Positions 62,264 through 64,000 of a DNA stretch of 64,000 nucleotides are shown here, one piece after another (position 1 is the stretch's first letter; each line of letters begins with the position of its first letter). The position numbers were made by a program, and so were the translations under genes. Origin of the DNA: Paenibacillus amylolyticus (GTDB taxonomy: Bacteria; Bacillota; Bacilli; Paenibacillales; Paenibacillaceae); the NCBI RefSeq assembly GCF_001570725.1, contig NZ_BCNV01000001.1, positions 372,001-436,000 of the forward strand. Reading direction: 5' to 3'. The notes below the pieces were generated by a model that was not told where the DNA came from, searched no databases, and saw nothing but the letters and a program-made list of their open reading frames with translations.

Positions 62264-62534
62264 GCAATTCACTAAAGAGTTGTAGAGCATCTTTGAAACC
62301 TTGTATGTAGATACTTCTTTCTAGGATGGATTGGAGAGAAATTTGGGCGTCTTCGTACAGAAAAACCGTATGTTGAAGTTGATCGGGTAAAGCATCACGA
62401 AGTGTTTTAAAATATTGATCTGTCTCCGCAGAAAGCTGAGTGTATTCCTTATGACACTCCAGAAGCTCAGTATAGAGTAATTCTAGACGTATTCTTATAA
62501 GCGGTTCTGTTAATGATTCTAATGAATTAAACAT
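62247..62534 (-). CDS. Cassette 6: small helical protein, minus strand
   Basis: The 95-residue protein is helical and acidic, with a C-terminal YIQGFKDALQLFSEL that resembles the end of small Bacillales proteins of the DUF6809 type. That match is tentative. GAAGGAGG precedes the ATG. It is the only cassette gene on the - strand. It has its own promoter (TTGTAA-17-TATAAT) and a terminator in the 50 bp palindrome, and it faces away from the regulator gene of the same cassette. Confidence 0.7.
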   Translation of the reverse strand: MFNSLESLTEPLIRIRLELLYTELLECHKEYTQLSAETDQYFKTLRDALPDQLQHTVFLYEDAQISLQSILERSIYIQGFKDALQLFSELQNSSI

Positions 62535-62553
62535 ATATTAGTCCTCCTTCAAT

Positions 62554-62597
62554 TAACTCTATAGAGTTATTATATAACCTTGAAAAGTTAATTACAA
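62554..62597 (-). promoter_or_regulatory. Cassette 6 promoter with palindromic operator
   Basis: On the - strand TTGTAA (62592-62597) and TATAAT (62569-62574) are 17 nt apart. The perfect 16 bp palindrome TAACTCTATAGAGTTA (62554-62569) abuts the -10 box. TAGAGTTA recurs near 62617, on the side of the regulator gene. This is a likely binding site of the Xre-type protein encoded at 62688. Confidence 0.75.
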
Positions 62598-62687
62598 GGT
62601 GAATATTTGATTTTGTAGAGTTAAAACTTCGCTTTCCGTTGATGATTGCTAATGTGGAAGATAAGATAGAATTATGGAGGGGAAAAG

Positions 62688-62912
62688 ATGAACGTAATCA
62701 AGTGCAATATACGAGAACTCATGGCAGAGCATCGAATAGATGATATAACAGAATTGATGGTGAGATCGGGCTTAAGTCGGAACTCAATCAACAAGTTATA
62801 TAGGGAAACGAATATAGAAACAACAAAGCTGGAAACCTTATTCAAGCTATGCGATACATTTAATTGCAAATTATCAGATTTAATTGAGTATGTACCAAAA
62901 GAAAACCAATAG
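62688..62912 (+). CDS. Cassette 6: Xre-family HTH regulator
   Basis: The 74-residue protein is a single Cro/C1-type helix-turn-helix domain: N-terminal NIRELMAEHRI, recognition region SGLSRNSINKLYRET and LETLFKLCDTFNCKLSDLIEY. GGAGGGG lies 6 nt before the ATG. It is divergent from the small - strand gene, with a palindromic operator between them. That arrangement suits autoregulation and would suit a toxin-antitoxin-like pair. Confidence 0.85.
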   Translation: MNVIKCNIRELMAEHRIDDITELMVRSGLSRNSINKLYRETNIETTKLETLFKLCDTFNCKLSDLIEYVPKENQ

Positions 62913-62941
62913 TGAAGGTAGATTCGAGAAGCAATTCCGTC

Positions 62942-63054
62942 GTATAACATAATATTCAAGCAGCGGCTCCTTCGGAGCCTTGGTCTGCGGATGGATTTCG
63001 GGGAGGTATTTCAACAGACACCCCTTCGGGTTCATGAATATAGGAACGTTATAT
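62942..63054 (+). repeat. attC-like site F (end of cassette 6)
   Basis: R'' GTATAAC and R' GTTATAT, L boxes TATTCA and TGAATA. Internal hairpins are GGCTCC-TTC-GGAGCC and a CCCC-TTC-GGG stem. R'' with its flank (GTCGTATAAC) complements the R' opening cassette 6 (GTTATACGAC). Confidence 0.85.
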
Positions 63055-63082
63055 GAAATCCTAAAGATCGAGAGGAGAACCA

Positions 63083-63736
63083 ATGACTATACTGTTTAAT
63101 TTTAGTGAATTGAATAATATTTATTCGGAAGCTCTGTTATCAGATGATAAAACATTAATCTTTGAAACCCATATTGGGAAAGGAAGATTCTTATTTATGA
63201 TGTTTTTATCAGAAGAAGATAAAGATTCAAAAGATAAATTATTTGTATATCTGAGAAATACAAAAAGTATGTTGAATATAAAAATGTACGGTAATCATGA
63301 GAAAGGAAAATTCGAAGTTTATATAACTGATCAATTACAAAGGAAGTTTGTAGAAGAGTTACAATTAAATTCATATAAAGGTTCTTTTGATTTTATGCAT
63401 TTTCTTGAACAACTTAATGATAGTTTTCCTAAAACTATAAATCATAACAATAAAATAGCTGAATTGAGAAAAAATAAAAGTATTATTACTCCGTTAAACA
63501 TAGTGGATGAGAGTGATAGGACAGTATTAAAGCACGAAATGAGACTTTCTAAAGATAAAAAGCCACAAGACAAAACTCTAAGGAAATTATATGTATACAC
63601 TGATGGATCTGTTGAAGATATAACTGAATTAATTAATTTACTTAAAAAGTTTAACATGACAGTAGCTTGGACAAAAGAAGATCCAAAAAATACCACTACA
63701 AGTGTAAAATCATTGCTTAATAAGTTAAATAAATAA
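63083..63736 (+). CDS. Cassette 7: unknown protein, 217 residues
   Basis: No family is recognised. The soluble protein has a beta-rich first half (TLIFETHIGKGRFLFMMFLS, GKFEVYITDQLQ) and a Lys-rich helical second half ending in SVKSLLNKLNK. GAGGAG lies 5 nt before the ATG. AT-rich, single gene of its cassette. Confidence 0.7.
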   Translation: MTILFNFSELNNIYSEALLSDDKTLIFETHIGKGRFLFMMFLSEEDKDSKDKLFVYLRNTKSMLNIKMYGNHEKGKFEVYITDQLQRKFVEELQLNSYKGSFDFMHFLEQLNDSFPKTINHNNKIAELRKNKSIITPLNIVDESDRTVLKHEMRLSKDKKPQDKTLRKLYVYTDGSVEDITELINLLKKFNMTVAWTKEDPKNTTTSVKSLLNKLNK

Positions 63737-63744
63737 CGGACTTC

Positions 63745-63841
63745 ATATAACGTAATATTCACGCTACGGGCATACGCCCTTGGGGCCAGCATTCGCTGGA
63801 CACTCGACATGCGTCGAGTCGTGAATACAGGAACGTTATAT
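63745..63841 (+). repeat. attC-like site G (end of cassette 7)
   Basis: R'' ATATAAC and R' GTTATAT, L boxes TATTCACG and CGTGAATA. Hairpins are GGGC-ATAC-GCCC, CCAGC-ATTC-GCTGG and CTCGAC-ATGC-GTCGAG. R'' with its flank (TTCATATAAC) complements the R' opening cassette 7 (GTTATATGAA). Confidence 0.88.
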
Positions 63842-63880
63842 GAAATTCATCCAAAACAATATAAAAAGGAGGCGAAGCTT

Positions 63881-64000
63881 ATTAATAATTGGATTCCATT
63901 ACAGGATAATGAATATAAAAGAGTTTGGGATAAATTTGATAAAGATTTTTCGTTTAAACCAAGCATATATCCAAAGGATTGGCCTACATTTTCAATCCAT
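63881..64000 (+). CDS. Cassette 8: partial gene, probable ATT start
   Basis: An open frame of 40 codons runs to the window edge (INNWIPLQDNEYKRVWDKFD...). AAAAGGAGG (63864-63872) lies 8 nt before ATT at 63881. No ATG, GTG or TTG start exists near in this frame, and the TTG at 63889 is in a frame that stops at once. The product is unknown. Confidence 0.6.
   Translation, partial: MNNWIPLQDNEYKRVWDKFDKDFSFKPSIYPKDWPTFSIH

Larger units (their letters stand above)
54832..64000 (+). mobile_element. Integron-like element: tyrosine recombinase plus cassette array
   Basis: A recombinase gene (54832-55947) is followed by a candidate insertion site (55984-56078) and at least eight cassettes in one orientation. 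Taking the cut between G and TT of each R' box, cassettes span 56073-57336, 57337-58247, 58248-59503, 59504-60324, 60325-62197, 62198-63048, 63049-63835 and 63836 to beyond the window. Seven attC-like sites separate them. Cassette genes are AT-rich and unlike the surrounding chromosome. Canonical integrons place intI divergent from the array, whereas here both run the same way. The right end is not in the window. Confidence 0.87.

Noticed and set aside
57247..63841. CRISPR-like array of GC-rich repeats
   Set aside because: The repeats are 78-113 bp, about 0.7-1.8 kb apart, palindromic and variable inside, and genes lie between them. This fits attC sites, not CRISPR.
57247..63841. The repeats as ordinary rho-independent terminators
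   Set aside because: They lack T-runs, share invariant outer boxes and show same-cassette R'/R'' matching that terminators would not have.
1..64000. tRNA or rRNA genes
   Set aside because: No cloverleaf with a GGTTCRA-type arm or rRNA-like stretch was recognised on either strand by eye. A tRNAscan run would settle it.

Overview
The window looks like chromosome of a Gram-positive, spore-forming Bacillales bacterium, most likely a Paenibacillus. The evidence is moderate GC with strong AGGAGG-type ribosome binding sites, frequent GTG and TTG starts, a T-box leader on thrS, a preQ1-I riboswitch, OmpR-type two-component pairs, a DUF4179 anti-sigma with its ECF sigma factor, and a YpsA-like protein. 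This assignment rests on family recognition, not on a search.

Layout. 1-4.4 kb: the end of a cobalamin operon (cobT, cobU, cobS, cobQ), tightly overlapping. 4.4-16 kb: single genes (a chemotaxis receptor, the cystine symporter tcyP, the queuosine-precursor transporter yhhQ behind a preQ1 riboswitch, an Xaa-Pro peptidase, a PQQ-type glucose/sorbosone dehydrogenase lipoprotein, an MBL-fold hydrolase, a HEPN-like protein, an SDR). 15-29 kb: thrS with its T-box, a two-component system divergent from an M23 lipoprotein, a coiled-coil gene fused by overlap to amt, and a second two-component system. 29-40 kb: a split ThrE-type exporter, an S66 peptidase, an ECF sigma/anti-sigma pair, an ankyrin protein, a GNAT-Nudix fusion, an orphan flgB, speD, ypsA and a pseudouridine synthase. 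40.6-47.4 kb: a surface-glycan cluster (three glycosyltransferases, a nucleotide-sugar dehydratase, a nucleotide-sugar dehydrogenase, a methyltransferase). 48-54.5 kb: an Rpn-type nuclease, recQ and a B12-binding radical SAM protein.

The most striking part is 54.8-64.0 kb. A tyrosine recombinase gene is followed, on the same strand, by at least seven complete cassettes and one cut by the window edge. Each cassette holds an AT-rich gene (one holds two) and ends in a 78-113 bp imperfect palindrome with the anatomy of an integron attC site: outer R boxes (RYNTAAC-like and GTTAKRY), an asymmetric unpaired spacer, inner L boxes (TATTCA/TGAATA) and small internal hairpins whose stems covary. The R'' box of every site is complementary to the R' box at the start of the same cassette (8-10 bp), not to its own R' box. 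That is the expected footprint of cassettes that excise as circles. The recombinase has the full R-K-H-R-H-Y catalytic set. It lacks the insertion that marks canonical IntI, carries an extra N-terminal module, and points the same way as the cassettes. This therefore reads as a chromosomal integron or integron-like system in a Firmicute, with unusual recombinase and polarity.

Cassette cargo includes two proteins with PD-(D/E)XK-like motifs, an HNH/zinc-ribbon-like protein, a Ser/Thr protein kinase, a membrane-anchored protein, a self-regulated divergent pair (an Xre-type regulator and a small helical protein), and unknowns. That mix suggests defence or stress functions. A second novelty is a pair of roughly 197 bp interspersed elements (12.3 kb and 45.9 kb), each with four copies of a TAACGAA-type motif arranged ++-- at 50 bp spacing.
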